Part shown: piece by piece, positions 8,515 to 17,738 of the stretch | Layout: each line of letters begins with the position of its first letter | Position numbering within the stretch: position 1 is the stretch's first letter | NCBI RefSeq assembly: GCF_000308555.1 | Contig: NZ_BAFY01000190.1 | Span: 1 to 47,206 of the forward strand | From: Nocardia cyriacigeorgica NBRC 100375 | GTDB lineage: Bacteria; Actinomycetota; Actinomycetes; Mycobacteriales; Mycobacteriaceae | Direction: 5' to 3' | DNA length: 47,206 nucleotides | Notes under the pieces: generated by a model | The model's database searches: none | Told to the model about the DNA's origin: nothing | The model's input: the letters and a program-made list of their open reading frames with translations, nothing else | Program-made: the position numbers and the translations under genes

Positions 8515-9189
8515 GTGCAACCACCGGACATCCGGCTGGCAGGACTCAGCGCGGGCTACCAGGGCAACCGGGTACTGCACGAGGTCACCGCGACGCTCCC
8601 GAACGGCAAGGTCACCGCACTACTCGGCCCCAACGGGTCCGGCAAATCGACACTGCTGGCCGCACTCGCCGGCGTGGTGCCCCTGCTGGCCGGAACCATC
8701 ACCGGACGCGACGGTCTGCGGCCCGCACTGGTCGTGCAGCAGAGCGCGGTGCCCGCGACCCTGCCGATCACCGTCCGGGAAACGGTGGCCATGGGACGAT
8801 GGGCCCATCGCGGGCCATGGCGGCGGCTCACCGGCGCCGACCACGCGATCATCGACGAGTGCCTCGATCGCCTCGCCATCGCCGGCTTGGCCGACCGGCG
8901 CCTCGACACCCTCTCCGGCGGGCAACGCCAACGCGCACTGCTGGCCCAGGCCTTGGCCCAGCAATCTCGGCTGCTTCTGCTCGACGAGCCGACCACCGGA
9001 CTCGACCTCGAGGCCCGCGAACAGATCACCCGCGCGATCGCCGAGGTCAGCGCAGCGGGCGTGACCGTGGTGCACGCGACCCATGACCTGGACGATGCCT
9101 TGCGCGCCGACCACTGCGTACACCTGCGCGGCGGCCGTGTCGTGAGCGAAGGCGAACCACGGACCGCACTGCTGGCACGTTCCTCCTGA
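8515..9189 (+). CDS. aztA: Zinc ABC transporter ATP-binding protein AztA
   Basis: A 224-residue ABC ATPase that powers zinc import through AztB. It has the Walker A motif GPNGSGKST (38-46), a Q-loop (VVQQSAVPAT), the signature LSGGQ (133-137), Walker B LLLLDEP (153-159) and the switch histidine in VVHATHDL. The GTG start at 8515 follows ACGGGAG. It is read away from aztB-aztC-aztD and shares the Zur-like box with them. The neighbourhood identifies the metal as zinc better than the ATPase sequence itself does. Confidence 0.9.
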   Translation: MQPPDIRLAGLSAGYQGNRVLHEVTATLPNGKVTALLGPNGSGKSTLLAALAGVVPLLAGTITGRDGLRPALVVQQSAVPATLPITVRETVAMGRWAHRGPWRRLTGADHAIIDECLDRLAIAGLADRRLDTLSGGQRQRALLAQALAQQSRLLLLDEPTTGLDLEAREQITRAIAEVSAAGVTVVHATHDLDDALRADHCVHLRGGRVVSEGEPRTALLARSS

Positions 9190-9247
9190 TCAGACGGCTT
9201 CCCATCACTGACCGCGGCATCAATTTCATACCGGCCTGTATGTGGGG

Positions 9248-9274
9248 TTTACTGGGACGCCAAGTCTCAGTAAA
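9248..9274. promoter_or_regulatory. Inverted-repeat operator upstream of the diiron oxygenase
   Basis: TTTACTGGGA (9248-9257) and TCTCAGTAAA (9265-9274) form an inverted repeat with 9 of 10 matching bases around a 7-nt spacer. It lies 45 bp before the oxygenase start, a typical place for a TetR-family operator. The likely regulator is the TetR protein at 10366-11106, though nothing shows this directly. Confidence 0.6.
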
Positions 9275-9318
9275 TTGGTCTATAGCGAGACCCACACCAC
9301 ACGCACGAGGAGACTCCG

Positions 9319-10317
9319 ATGACGTCGTCGACTGTGCCGCTCACCCAGGAAGTCGGTAAGGACTACCGGGATGCCCTGCAAACGCTGTCGGAGGGGTCGG
9401 TCAACCGGCGCTTCGACCCGTATCTGGACATCGACTGGGATTCGCCGGAACTGGCCCTGGACCCGAAAGACCCGCGCTGGGTTCTCTCGCCCGAGATCGA
9501 TCCGCTCGGCGCCACCGCGTGGTATCGGAGCCAGCCGCTCGAACGGCAGATCGAGATCGGTCGCTGGCGCATCGCCAACTCCATCAAGGTCGGCGCCGCG
9601 TTCGAGACGATCCTGATTCGCGGAATGATGCAGTACATCATGAAGCTGCCCAACGGGTCGCCGGAGTTCCGCTACTGCCTGCACGAGATGACCGAAGAGT
9701 GCAACCACATCCAGATGTTCCAGGAGCTGGTCAACCGGATCGGCGTGGATGTGCCGGGCATGCGGCCGATCTTCCGGGCGCTGTCGCCGTTCATCGGCGT
9801 GGCCGGCGGGTACGCGCACGTCATCTTGTTCATCGGCATCCTCGGCGGCGAGGAACCGATCGACCACTTCCAGAAGGCGCTGATCCGCGATGGCGCGAAT
9901 CTGCCGCCGATGGTGTTGCGCACCATGGAGATCCACATCGCCGAGGAAGCACGGCACATCTCGTTCGCCGGTGAGTTCCTCAAGGCGCACATCGCGAAGA
10001 TGAACCCGGTGACCACCCAGGTCTGCGCGATCGCGTTCCCGCTGGCCATGCGCTGGCTCGCCGGTGAGATCATCGCGCCGCCGCGGTCGTTCGCGGAGAA
10101 GTTCGACATTCCCCGCGAGGTGATCAAGGAAGCGTTCTGGCGCAGCCCGCAATCACGCAAGATCCTGTCCGGCTATTTCGGCGATATGCGGGCACTGGCC
10201 GACGAGATCGGGCTGATGAACCCGGTCACGCGGCGGTTGTGGAAAGCGCTCGGCATCGACGGCGATTACGCGCGCTACCGCAGCGAGCCCGATCGCCGGC
10301 TCCGGCACGCGGCCTGA
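9319..10317 (+). CDS. AurF-type diiron oxygenase
   Basis: A 332-residue helical protein of the AurF family; AurF itself oxidises p-aminobenzoate to the nitro compound. The candidate iron ligands follow the AurF spacing: Glu96 (FETIL), Glu127 and His130 (EECNH), Glu179 (GGEEP), then His206, Glu210 and His213 in EIHIAEEARH. Start ATG 9319 has GAGGAG upstream. The true substrate is unknown, as mycobacterial and nocardial homologues are mostly uncharacterised. It is transcribed alone behind an inverted-repeat operator and converges with a TetR gene, and the pair may form a regulated unit responding to an aromatic or lipophilic compound. Confidence 0.85.
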   Translation: MTSSTVPLTQEVGKDYRDALQTLSEGSVNRRFDPYLDIDWDSPELALDPKDPRWVLSPEIDPLGATAWYRSQPLERQIEIGRWRIANSIKVGAAFETILIRGMMQYIMKLPNGSPEFRYCLHEMTEECNHIQMFQELVNRIGVDVPGMRPIFRALSPFIGVAGGYAHVILFIGILGGEEPIDHFQKALIRDGANLPPMVLRTMEIHIAEEARHISFAGEFLKAHIAKMNPVTTQVCAIAFPLAMRWLAGEIIAPPRSFAEKFDIPREVIKEAFWRSPQSRKILSGYFGDMRALADEIGLMNPVTRRLWKALGIDGDYARYRSEPDRRLRHAA

Positions 10318-10323
10318 GCCGCG

Positions 10324-10352
10324 GTCGTGGCCCGCCGCCCGCGGGTCACGAC
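10324..10352. terminator. Bidirectional terminator between the oxygenase and tetR genes
   Basis: A 12-bp stem (GTCGTGGCCCGC with GCGGGTCACGAC, one G-U pair) with a 5-nt loop lies between the convergent stop codons. A second, weaker stem (ACCACGG/CCGTGGT, 10354-10377) follows directly and reaches into the end of tetR. Confidence 0.7.
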
Positions 10353-10365
10353 CACCACGGCCGGG

Positions 10366-11106
10366 TCAGCCCGTGGTCGCGCCGGACTCGGTGAAATCGC
10401 GCAGAATCGAGGCCAGTTCGCGGTCCGGGTCGACCTGGATACCACTGGTCCTGGCCGCACCGTCGAGCACGAACCAAGTGATGGTGGCGAGTTCGTCGAC
10501 GACCTGGGCTCTGGTGCGGTCCGGCGCCGGGTCGGCCACCCAGGCCGACAGCACCCCCTCGACCATCGTCACGACCGCGAACGGCACCGATTCGAAGGGG
10601 GCGGAGTCGGTGCCCATCAGCTGAGCGACCGTGGCGATCAGCTCGCTGCCGCGGGCCGCGATCCGCAGTTTCAGGCTGGCGACGGCGTCGACGGTGTCCT
10701 CGCCCCCGAAGGGCGGCCCGGTCCGCGCGAATTCGGTCAGCCGCGGATGGTCCGACATCCAGTCCGCGACCGCGCGGATGGTGCGGGTGAGGATCTCGCG
10801 TACCGAGCCGGTGGACATGTCGAGTTGTTCGTCGAGCTCGGCGGCGAAATCGTCGATCAGATAGGAACGGATGCGCCGGTCCAGTTCCTCTCGTCCGCTG
10901 AACTGCCGATACACGACCGATTTGGCCACACCGGCGCGTTTGGCGATGCGGTGCACCGCGATGTCCGCCCCGGGCGGACTCTCCTCGAGCAGTTCGACCG
11001 CGGCCCGCAGGATCGTCAGCTGGCGCTCGCTGTTGTGCCGCTCCCAGCGAGCCTCATAGCCACTGACGGCCTCCGGCATCTGCGGTTGTGGCGACACCAC
11101 CGACAT
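10366..11106 (-). CDS. TetR-family transcriptional regulator
   Basis: A 246-residue protein. After a short unstructured N-terminus comes the TetR DNA-binding domain: RQLTILRAAVELLEE, then the helix-turn-helix RIAKRAGVAKSVVYRQFSGR (about residues 54-73). The C-terminal helical part is a ligand-binding domain of unknown specificity. The ATG at 11106 lies 7 nt from TACACT, a TANNNT -10 element, with no Shine-Dalgarno, so the mRNA is probably leaderless. It converges on the diiron oxygenase gene, whose promoter carries an inverted repeat of TetR-operator type. Confidence 0.9.
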   Translation of the reverse strand: MSVVSPQPQMPEAVSGYEARWERHNSERQLTILRAAVELLEESPPGADIAVHRIAKRAGVAKSVVYRQFSGREELDRRIRSYLIDDFAAELDEQLDMSTGSVREILTRTIRAVADWMSDHPRLTEFARTGPPFGGEDTVDAVASLKLRIAARGSELIATVAQLMGTDSAPFESVPFAVVTMVEGVLSAWVADPAPDRTRAQVVDELATITWFVLDGAARTSGIQVDPDRELASILRDFTESGATTG

Positions 11107-11201
11107 GCCAGGCAGTGTACCGAGTCGGGCACCGCCACCGTGGCCATGCGCCCGAGGCCCGGGCGGCCGCCGCGCAACGCCCGCCCGGACACCGGTGGGC
11201 G

Positions 11202-11900
11202 CTAGCTGCCGAGCATGTTGCGCAGCACCGCGCCGAGCATGTCGGCGATCGAGCCGGTGGAGCTCAGCTGGCCGTCGGAGGATCCGAGACCGTTGTCATC
11301 CATGCTGCCGAGCGCACCCTCGCCCAGATTCGGCTTACGAGCGGTGAAACAGGCGGTCAGGTTCGGGAATTCGGCACCGACCCCGACCGTGCCCGCGACT
11401 CCGACGCCACCGCTGGTGACCTGCTGCCCGGCCCGCAGGTCGCCGGGAACCGGATAGGTGATATTCAAGGTGACCGGGTTACCGGAGTTGACGAACCAGC
11501 CCGTGCTGGTGACCTTCCACCCACCGGCGTTCGGCTCGGGCGTCACCGCTTCGGTTCGCTGCCCGCCCACCGCGTGATAGGCGGTGATCGTCGCCTTGAC
11601 CGGCGCTGCGAAGCCGGTCGGCGGGAAATCGGTGATGGTGTTGACGTAGGGGTTGCCGATACCGGTGGTGCCGACGATCACCGTGTAGGTCACGGTGGTG
11701 CCGATGCCGACCGACTCGCTGCTGGCGATCTTGTCATAGACGTGCGTCACGCCAACCGTGCTCGCGTCTCGCTTGGTAGCGTGGCTGCGCACCGAGCAGG
11801 TGTCGGCCGCCGCGGTTCCCGCGCCGGCCGCGACTCCGAATCCCGCGACGGCCAGCGTCGCGGTAGCGATCACGGCACCCGTCCGAATACCAGGGAGCAT
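11202..11900 (-). CDS. Secreted protein of unknown function
   Basis: A 232-residue exported protein. It starts at ATG 11900 behind GGAGGAACA and has a classic signal peptide (MLPGIRTGAVIATATLAVAG) ending near AAAD, about residue 32. The mature part is rich in Thr, Val and Gly and beta-strand-like (TTVTYTVIVGTTGIGNPYVN, VTLNITYPVPGDL), which recalls an Ig-like or DUF11-like fold. Only two cysteines are visible, Cys35 near the mature N-terminus and one in LTACFTARK, and they could form a disulfide. The C-terminal 40 residues are Gly/Ser-rich and low in complexity. I do not recognise the family. Four short hairpins precede the gene. Confidence 0.75.
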   Translation of the reverse strand: MLPGIRTGAVIATATLAVAGFGVAAGAGTAAADTCSVRSHATKRDASTVGVTHVYDKIASSESVGIGTTVTYTVIVGTTGIGNPYVNTITDFPPTGFAAPVKATITAYHAVGGQRTEAVTPEPNAGGWKVTSTGWFVNSGNPVTLNITYPVPGDLRAGQQVTSGGVGVAGTVGVGAEFPNLTACFTARKPNLGEGALGSMDDNGLGSSDGQLSSTGSIADMLGAVLRNMLGS

Positions 11901-11915
11901 TGTTCCTCCAGAATT

Positions 11916-12023
11916 CCCGGAAGATCTCCGGGATTACACGATCCTCATCAGGCGAATGTGGTTCGCCCTCGGGCGGATATCCGCCTGGGAAACAGGGAAG
12001 CACGCGACTGGACCGTTGTCCAG
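11916..12023. other. Array of four short hairpins upstream of the secreted-protein gene
   Basis: Four perfect inverted repeats lie within 108 bp: CCCGGA-5-TCCGGG (11916-11932), GGCGAA-5-TTCGCC (11951-11967), the palindrome GGCGGATATCCGCC (11972-11985) and CTGGAC-4-GTCCAG (12008-12023). They would form a folded 5' untranslated region if transcription starts upstream, or they may be protein-binding sites. Confidence 0.5.
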
Positions 12024-12587
12024 GAGTTCTGGAAAATTCGTGTTTCACATCTGGAGGCGAGGGGACGGCGGCCGACCGACCGATCGTCACGATGCCGTAA
12101 CGAACCCTTGCGTTCTCCTGAACCGCCCTGGTGACGCGGCTAGGAAGTACGGACCGGAGCGAACCGGCGGGCGTGGCCGCACCTCGCCCGAACTCCCCGA
12201 ATACACGGAAGAGGTATGCGTTATCTGCTGAGAGAGCGGCTATTTCACACCCACCGCCGTATCCGGCTCAGCCGGTGTCCCACTCACCGGGATGGTGGTT
12301 CACAGCAGGCGATGTCCGCGAAGTCCAGGCGACGCTTTTCGTCTTACCGAATGAGGCGAATTCGAATCGCCGAATCCTTTTCGGGCACAGGTCTTCTGCC
12401 GACTGCGACAGATACTGAGATCGGGCACCGGCGCTGATCGGCGCTTTCGACCCGGCGTCGAATTCTTGCGTTGCAGAAGCGTCTTTACCGAATCGCGGGA
12501 AACGCTTCGCCCCAGGGATCGAGCACCCTTCGGCTCGAGGCCAGGCAGTCGCTCGCAGAACTCGGCCGGCTGGGGGCGAATAGGGGT
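12024..12587. other. Intergenic stretch without a recognisable gene
   Basis: About 560 bp between the hairpin array and the first tRNA terminator. Open frames here have poor codon use, no ribosome-binding sites and no recognisable products. GC content is lower than in the neighbouring genes, and a small inverted repeat, GGCGA-7-TCGCC, occurs near 12356. I see no gene. Confidence 0.5.
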
Positions 12588-12615
12588 GTGGCCCGGAACC
12601 TGGGTTCCGGGCCAC
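12588..12615 (-). terminator. Terminator of the first initiator tRNA
   Basis: A perfect 12-bp stem (GTGGCCCGGAAC with GTTCCGGGCCAC) with loop CTGG starts 6 bp past the tRNA 3' end. No U-tract follows. Confidence 0.7.
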
Positions 12616-12620
12616 TGTTG

Positions 12621-12694
12621 TAGCGGGGACAGGATTTGAACCTGCGACCTCTGGGTTATGAGCCCAGCGAGCTACCGAGCTGCTCCACCCCGCG
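12621..12694 (-). tRNA. Initiator tRNA-Met (CAT), copy 1
   Basis: A 74-nt cloverleaf on the minus strand with acceptor CGCGGGG/CCCCGCT, a D arm with AGCTCGGTA, an anticodon loop CTCATAA giving CAT, and a T loop TTCAAAT. It is the initiator because the first position C1 opposes U72 without a Watson-Crick pair and because the anticodon stem has three consecutive G:C pairs (GGG/CCC). The discriminator base is A and the CCA end is not encoded. The body is identical to the copy at 13278-13351. Confidence 0.95.
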
Positions 12695-12706
12695 TCGGTA
12701 AACACC

Positions 12707-12736
12707 AGCTTACACACCTGCGGCCCGAGAACGTAA
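12707..12736 (-). promoter_or_regulatory. Promoter of initiator tRNA copy 1
   Basis: On the minus strand, TTACGT (12731-12736), an 18-bp spacer and TAAGCT (12707-12712) place the transcription start a few bases before the tRNA. The flank matches that of copy 2 closely, which supports a real promoter. Confidence 0.5.
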
Positions 12737-13230
12737 TCGACTGTGGCGCCGGGACATTTCAGGTGGTCAGCAGGGTGCGGCGGAGCCAGGCCGAGTGCCG
12801 CCTGGGCTCCGGTTCGCGCCGAGCTCGTCAGGCCGGGTGCCTCAACCGTGGTGTGCGGATACTGGGATCGCCTCGGGCGGTGATGAGTCGATGCGGCATG
12901 GTTGTGTATCGAGCGAACCGACTCGAGCCGTCACCTGCCGGCCGGCCGGAGAGCTGTCAGCGCGGCGCCGAGCTCGGTGCCGATGCCGGATCGCAACAGA
13001 AGCATGTCCGCATTGCGGAAGGCACGGTGGTGGTGCCTGGCGAGTGAGCGCAGCGACATTCGATTATGCGTGGGCGGTCGCGGCGAATAGCTCTGCATCA
13101 GCTCTCGGTGAGCGGCAATCGGTCATATGACCGAACTGCTGAAAGCTTGCCGGCCCCCGATCGGGGCCCCGCGCATCGGCGCACACCCGGACAGCAGCAC
13201 GACACACGGCCGCTTCCTGGGCGGACATAG
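12737..13230. other. Intergenic stretch between the two tRNA genes
   Basis: Almost 500 bp with no convincing gene. Open frames exist on both strands but lack start signals and give no recognisable protein. I see no repeats or mobile-element ends apart from the tRNA-associated sequences at each side. Confidence 0.5.
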
Positions 13231-13272
13231 AAAAAAGGCCCGGCCCGGAGACTGATGTCTCCGGGCCGGGCC
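13231..13272 (-). terminator. Strong intrinsic terminator of the second initiator tRNA
   Basis: A perfect 16-bp stem (GGCCCGGCCCGGAGAC with GTCTCCGGGCCGGGCC) and loop TGAT, followed on the minus strand by six T residues. It is the clearest Rho-independent terminator in the window. Confidence 0.9.
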
Positions 13273-13277
13273 GATAG

Positions 13278-13351
13278 TAGCGGGGACAGGATTTGAACCT
13301 GCGACCTCTGGGTTATGAGCCCAGCGAGCTACCGAGCTGCTCCACCCCGCG
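13278..13351 (-). tRNA. Initiator tRNA-Met (CAT), copy 2
   Basis: Identical over all 74 nt to the copy at 12621-12694, with the same initiator features: C1-U72 mismatch, three G:C pairs in the anticodon stem, anticodon CAT, and no encoded CCA. It has its own promoter and terminator. The two copies probably arose by local duplication. Confidence 0.95.
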
Positions 13352-13363
13352 TCGGTGAACACA

Positions 13364-13393
13364 ACATTACACACGGGTTCCCGACGATCGCAA
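13364..13393 (-). promoter_or_regulatory. Promoter of initiator tRNA copy 2
   Basis: On the minus strand, TTGCGA (13388-13393), an 18-bp spacer and TAATGT (13364-13369). The arrangement is the same as for copy 1. Confidence 0.5.
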
Positions 13394-14290
<897 letters not shown>

Positions 14291-14341
14291 GTCTCCTCGG
14301 CGAGCGGCCCGTCCGCTGACCGCCGACTCAGCAGCGCAAAC

Positions 14342-14380
14342 GAAACGGCGCTGTCATCCACTGGATGACAGCGCCGTTTC
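14342..14380. terminator. Bidirectional terminator after the rpf-like gene
   Basis: A perfect 17-bp stem (GAAACGGCGCTGTCATC with GATGACAGCGCCGTTTC) lies between the rpf-like stop codon and the convergent UPF0182 stop codon, so it can serve both genes. Weak AAAC/GTTT pairing extends the base. Confidence 0.85.
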
Positions 14381-14391
14381 TGCGTTTCGGA

Positions 14392-17300
14392 TCAGCGTCC
14401 CGCGTCCTGGTAGGCCTTGACCGCGGCTTCCAGTTCGTCGAGCGCCTTACCGAAGTCCGCGAAGTTGCCCGTCCGCATCGCGGTCCGCACGGCCTCGATC
14501 TTGCGGTCCAGCTCGGCGGCCGCGGCATCCTTGGCTCCCGAGGAACCGGCAGGCGGTGGCGGTGTCGAGCCCTCGGCCGGCGGCGGTGCGCCGTTCTCCG
14601 CCGGTGGCGGCGCCGACCCCTCGGCCGGCGGTGCCGTGCCCGGCTGCGGCCGGATCGCCGGATCACCGCCCGGCGGCGTGGCCAGCGCACCCGCACCGGG
14701 CAGCACCTGGTTCAGCGCCTCCGCCAGGGTCGAGGCGTAGCCGACCTTCACACTGCCCGCCTGATCGCGGTAGCTGACCAGCACCCGCAGCAGCTGCGGG
14801 AAGGTCGCGGTGTTGGGGCCGGTGTTGCGCTCGTTGTAGAACGGCTCGACATAGAGGATGCCGCCATCGGCGACCGGCAGGGTCAGCAGGTTGCCGTATC
14901 TGATCTTGTTCGAGTTCGACAGCAGCGTCTTCTCCTGGGAGACCTGCGGCGCCGTCGTCATCGTGTTCTGCGTCTGCTGCGGACCCTGGGTCTGGGTGTC
15001 GGTCGGCAATTGCAGGATGCGGAACTTGCCGTAACCGTCCGGGTCCGAGCGCACCGAGATGTAGGCCGACAGGAACTGCCGGTTGTAGCCGACCATCGCG
15101 CTGGTCAGGTTGAACACCGGCTTACCGGTCTCCGGGTCGCCGAGCAGCACATAGTACGGCGGCTGGCTGGCCGTCACGCCCTCGACGGTCGGGTCGGCGG
15201 GCACCGACCAGAACGCGTTGTTGGTGAAGAACTCGCGGGGATCGTCGACGTGGTACTTGGTCAGCATCTCGCGCTGCACCTTGAACAGATCCTCCGGGTA
15301 ACGGAAGTGTTCGCGCAGCTCGGGGCTGATCTCGCTGGCCGGCTTCACCGCGTCCGGGAACACCCCACGCCAGGCCTTCAGCACCGGGTCGGAGGAGTCC
15401 ACCTCGTACAGGGTCACCGTGCCGTCGTAGGCGTCGACGGTGGCCTTGACCGAGTTGCGGATGTAGCTGACCTCCTTGCGTGGCAGCAGGCGGCCGGTCT
15501 TGCGGTCGATGCTGTCCTCCACCGCGCCCTCCAGCGAGGAGATCTGCGCGTAGGGGTAGTTGTCCAGCGTGGTGTAGGCGTCCACGATCCAGACGATGCG
15601 GCCGTCGACGACCGAGGGGTAGGTGTTGCCGTCGGTGGTCAACCAGGGCGCGACCTTCTGCACTCGGTCGCGCGGATCGCGGTTGTAGAGAATCTTGGAC
15701 TCGTCGCCGATGGCCGAGGAGAACAGGATGTTGCGCTCGGCGTACTTGGCGGCGAAGGCCAGCCGGTTGAACCAGTTGCCGATCGGCACGCCACCGGAAC
15801 CGTCGTAGGTGAAGCGGGCGTTGTCGGTGTCGTATTCACGAGGGGTCTGGCCCTCGGTGGCGCCGACGATCGCGTAGTCCGGGTTCGACTGGGAGATCAG
15901 CTCGCCGTAGTAGATGCGCGGCTGATCGACCTTGATGCGCTGGTCCTCCTTCTTCGTGGACAGGTCGCTGACCATGAAGATCGGGTAGCCGGAATCGCTG
16001 CTGCCGCCGGCGGCGTTCGGATCGTCGGACTGCGGGCGGTTGACCCGGTTGGCGGGGGCGGCCACGAAACCGTTGCCGTGGGTGTAGACGGTGTGCTTGT
16101 TGATCCAGTCGGTCTGGTTGCCGGTCAGCGACGACGGCGACAGCTCACGAGCGCCGACGATGAAGTCCTGGACCTCGCCGTTGATCGTGTAGCGGTCGAT
16201 ATCGAGCGATTCGGGGAAGCCGTAGAAGTTCTTCAGCTGGCGCAGCTGGGTGAACGTCGGCGACAGGATGTTCGGATCGAGCAGCCGCGCGTTGGCGATG
16301 GTGGCGTGATCGACCGGGACGCTGGAGGGGTTCTTGCTGCTCTCGCCCGAGTAGGCGACGTAATCGATCTTGTCGTCGGTGATCCCGTAGGCCTTGCGGG
16401 TAGCGGCGATATTGCGCTCGATGTACTCGCTTTCCTTCTCCGCGGCGTTCGGGCGCACCGAGAACTGCTCGACCATCAGCGGCCAGACCGCGCCGACCAG
16501 CACCGAGGACAGCACCAGCAGCGCCGCCGCCATCGCGGGCACGCGCAGATCGCGCAGCACGATGCCGGCGAAGAAGGCGATGGCGCAGATGATCGCGATC
16601 GACATCAGGATCAGTTTGGCCGGCAGCACCGAGTTGATATCGGTGAACGAGGCGCCGTTGAAGGTGGGTTCCTTACGGCTGCTCATCAGCAGCTCGTACC
16701 GATCGAACCAGTAGGCGATGGCCTTGAGCAGCACGAAGGTACCGGCGATCACCGCGAGCTGGATCCGCGCGGCGTTGGTCAGGGTGCCTTCGCGGCCGGA
16801 CAGACGCAGCCCGCCGAAGATGTAGTGGGTGACCAGATTCGCGAAGAACGCGATGACGATCGCGACGAACAGCCAGTTCAGGATCATCCGGTAGAACGGC
16901 AGATCGAAGGCGTAGAAGCCGACGTCGAGGTTGAACTCCGGATCGGTCTCGCCGAACGAGCCGCCGTGCAGGAACAGCTGCACGGTGACCCAATTCGATT
17001 GCGCCACCAGCCCCGACAGCACGCCGAGCAGCACCGGGATACCGATGCCGAACAGCCGCAGCCGGCTCATCACGGTGGTGCGGTAGCGCGCGATCGGGTC
17101 GTTGGGCCCGGCCGTCGGGACGAATACCGGCCGGGAGCGGTAGGCCAGCATCAGCGCCGCCCACACCACCAGCCCGACCAGCAGCCCCACCACGGCGAAG
17201 ATCGCGATCCTGGTCCACAGCACCGTGACGTAGACGTCACGGAATCCGACCTCGCCGAACCACAACCAGTTCGTATAGGTGTCGACCAGGCGCGGTCCCA

Positions 17301-17394
17301 CCAGCAGTAGCGCCGCCAGCACGACGGCCGCCACCAGCAGCACACGGCTGCGGCGGGACAACGAAGGTAAGCCCGAGGGGGGCCGCATGCCCAC
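14392..17394 (-). CDS. UPF0182 family large membrane protein
   Basis: A protein of about 1,000 residues, homologous to a mycobacterial membrane family of unknown function (Rv0064/Rv3193c type). The N-terminal third has about seven membrane helices with the family signature DTYTNWLWFGEVGFRDVYVT near residue 30. A large extracytoplasmic region follows with conserved NQTDWINKHTVYTHGNGFVA and NAFWSVPADPT. The last 130 residues are Pro/Gly/Ala-rich and then a short charged helix. The GTG at 17394, 7 nt after GGAGAG, gives the best start; an ATG two codons later is possible. The gene is divergent from the PPA1309-family gene across a region with a very long hairpin. Confidence 0.92.
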   Translation of the reverse strand: MGMRPPSGLPSLSRRSRVLLVAAVVLAALLLVGPRLVDTYTNWLWFGEVGFRDVYVTVLWTRIAIFAVVGLLVGLVVWAALMLAYRSRPVFVPTAGPNDPIARYRTTVMSRLRLFGIGIPVLLGVLSGLVAQSNWVTVQLFLHGGSFGETDPEFNLDVGFYAFDLPFYRMILNWLFVAIVIAFFANLVTHYIFGGLRLSGREGTLTNAARIQLAVIAGTFVLLKAIAYWFDRYELLMSSRKEPTFNGASFTDINSVLPAKLILMSIAIICAIAFFAGIVLRDLRVPAMAAALLVLSSVLVGAVWPLMVEQFSVRPNAAEKESEYIERNIAATRKAYGITDDKIDYVAYSGESSKNPSSVPVDHATIANARLLDPNILSPTFTQLRQLKNFYGFPESLDIDRYTINGEVQDFIVGARELSPSSLTGNQTDWINKHTVYTHGNGFVAAPANRVNRPQSDDPNAAGGSSDSGYPIFMVSDLSTKKEDQRIKVDQPRIYYGELISQSNPDYAIVGATEGQTPREYDTDNARFTYDGSGGVPIGNWFNRLAFAAKYAERNILFSSAIGDESKILYNRDPRDRVQKVAPWLTTDGNTYPSVVDGRIVWIVDAYTTLDNYPYAQISSLEGAVEDSIDRKTGRLLPRKEVSYIRNSVKATVDAYDGTVTLYEVDSSDPVLKAWRGVFPDAVKPASEISPELREHFRYPEDLFKVQREMLTKYHVDDPREFFTNNAFWSVPADPTVEGVTASQPPYYVLLGDPETGKPVFNLTSAMVGYNRQFLSAYISVRSDPDGYGKFRILQLPTDTQTQGPQQTQNTMTTAPQVSQEKTLLSNSNKIRYGNLLTLPVADGGILYVEPFYNERNTGPNTATFPQLLRVLVSYRDQAGSVKVGYASTLAEALNQVLPGAGALATPPGGDPAIRPQPGTAPPAEGSAPPPAENGAPPPAEGSTPPPPAGSSGAKDAAAAELDRKIEAVRTAMRTGNFADFGKALDELEAAVKAYQDAGR

Positions 17395-17615
17395 GATGCC
17401 ACTCTCCAGGGTCCGGCGGCGCCAACGCCTGCACGCCGCAGTCCGATGTTCGATTGGTCCATTTCGGACCGTTGGCGCCCACTCTACGGAAATCGGACAC
17501 CGGACCGTCGGCAGGGCGGAAACCGGACAACACGGAACCGAGCCCGAATGCTCGCAACCAGGCACCTCGGCCGGTCAGACCGCCGATTTCGAGCGAAGCG
17601 AGACCGAGCCCCAAA

Positions 17616-17705
17616 GTTCGCGGCCCGTCTCGCGTTTCCGCCGCCGCTGCGCACGCCGAAGGCAAGCAGCGGCGGCGGAAACGCGAGACACCCAGGGCCG
17701 CGAAC
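17616..17705. repeat. Very long imperfect palindrome (35-bp stem)
   Basis: GTTCGCGGCCC (17616-17626) pairs with GGGCCGCGAAC (17695-17705). The inner 24-nt arm 17627-17650 (GTCTCGCGTTTCC...) is perfectly complementary to 17666-17689. Only a 5-nt bulge and a 15-nt loop remain unpaired. A smaller hairpin, CGCTGCC-GGA-GGCAGCG, follows at 17709-17725. It may be a structured leader, a transcription insulator between divergent genes, or a MITE-like palindromic repeat. There is no open frame of value in it. Confidence 0.85.
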
Positions 17706-17738
17706 CCGCGCTGCCGGAGGCAGCGCAAAATAAACACA

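Noticed and set aside
12795..13130. Open frames between the tRNA genes
   Set aside because: No start signals, irregular composition and no known product. One minus-strand frame even runs through the second tRNA.
14365..17310. Open frame of about 980 codons on the plus strand, antisense to UPF0182
   Set aside because: It mirrors the codons of the UPF0182 gene, is rich in Arg, His and Asp, and has no ribosome-binding site or domain. Such antisense frames are common in high-GC DNA.
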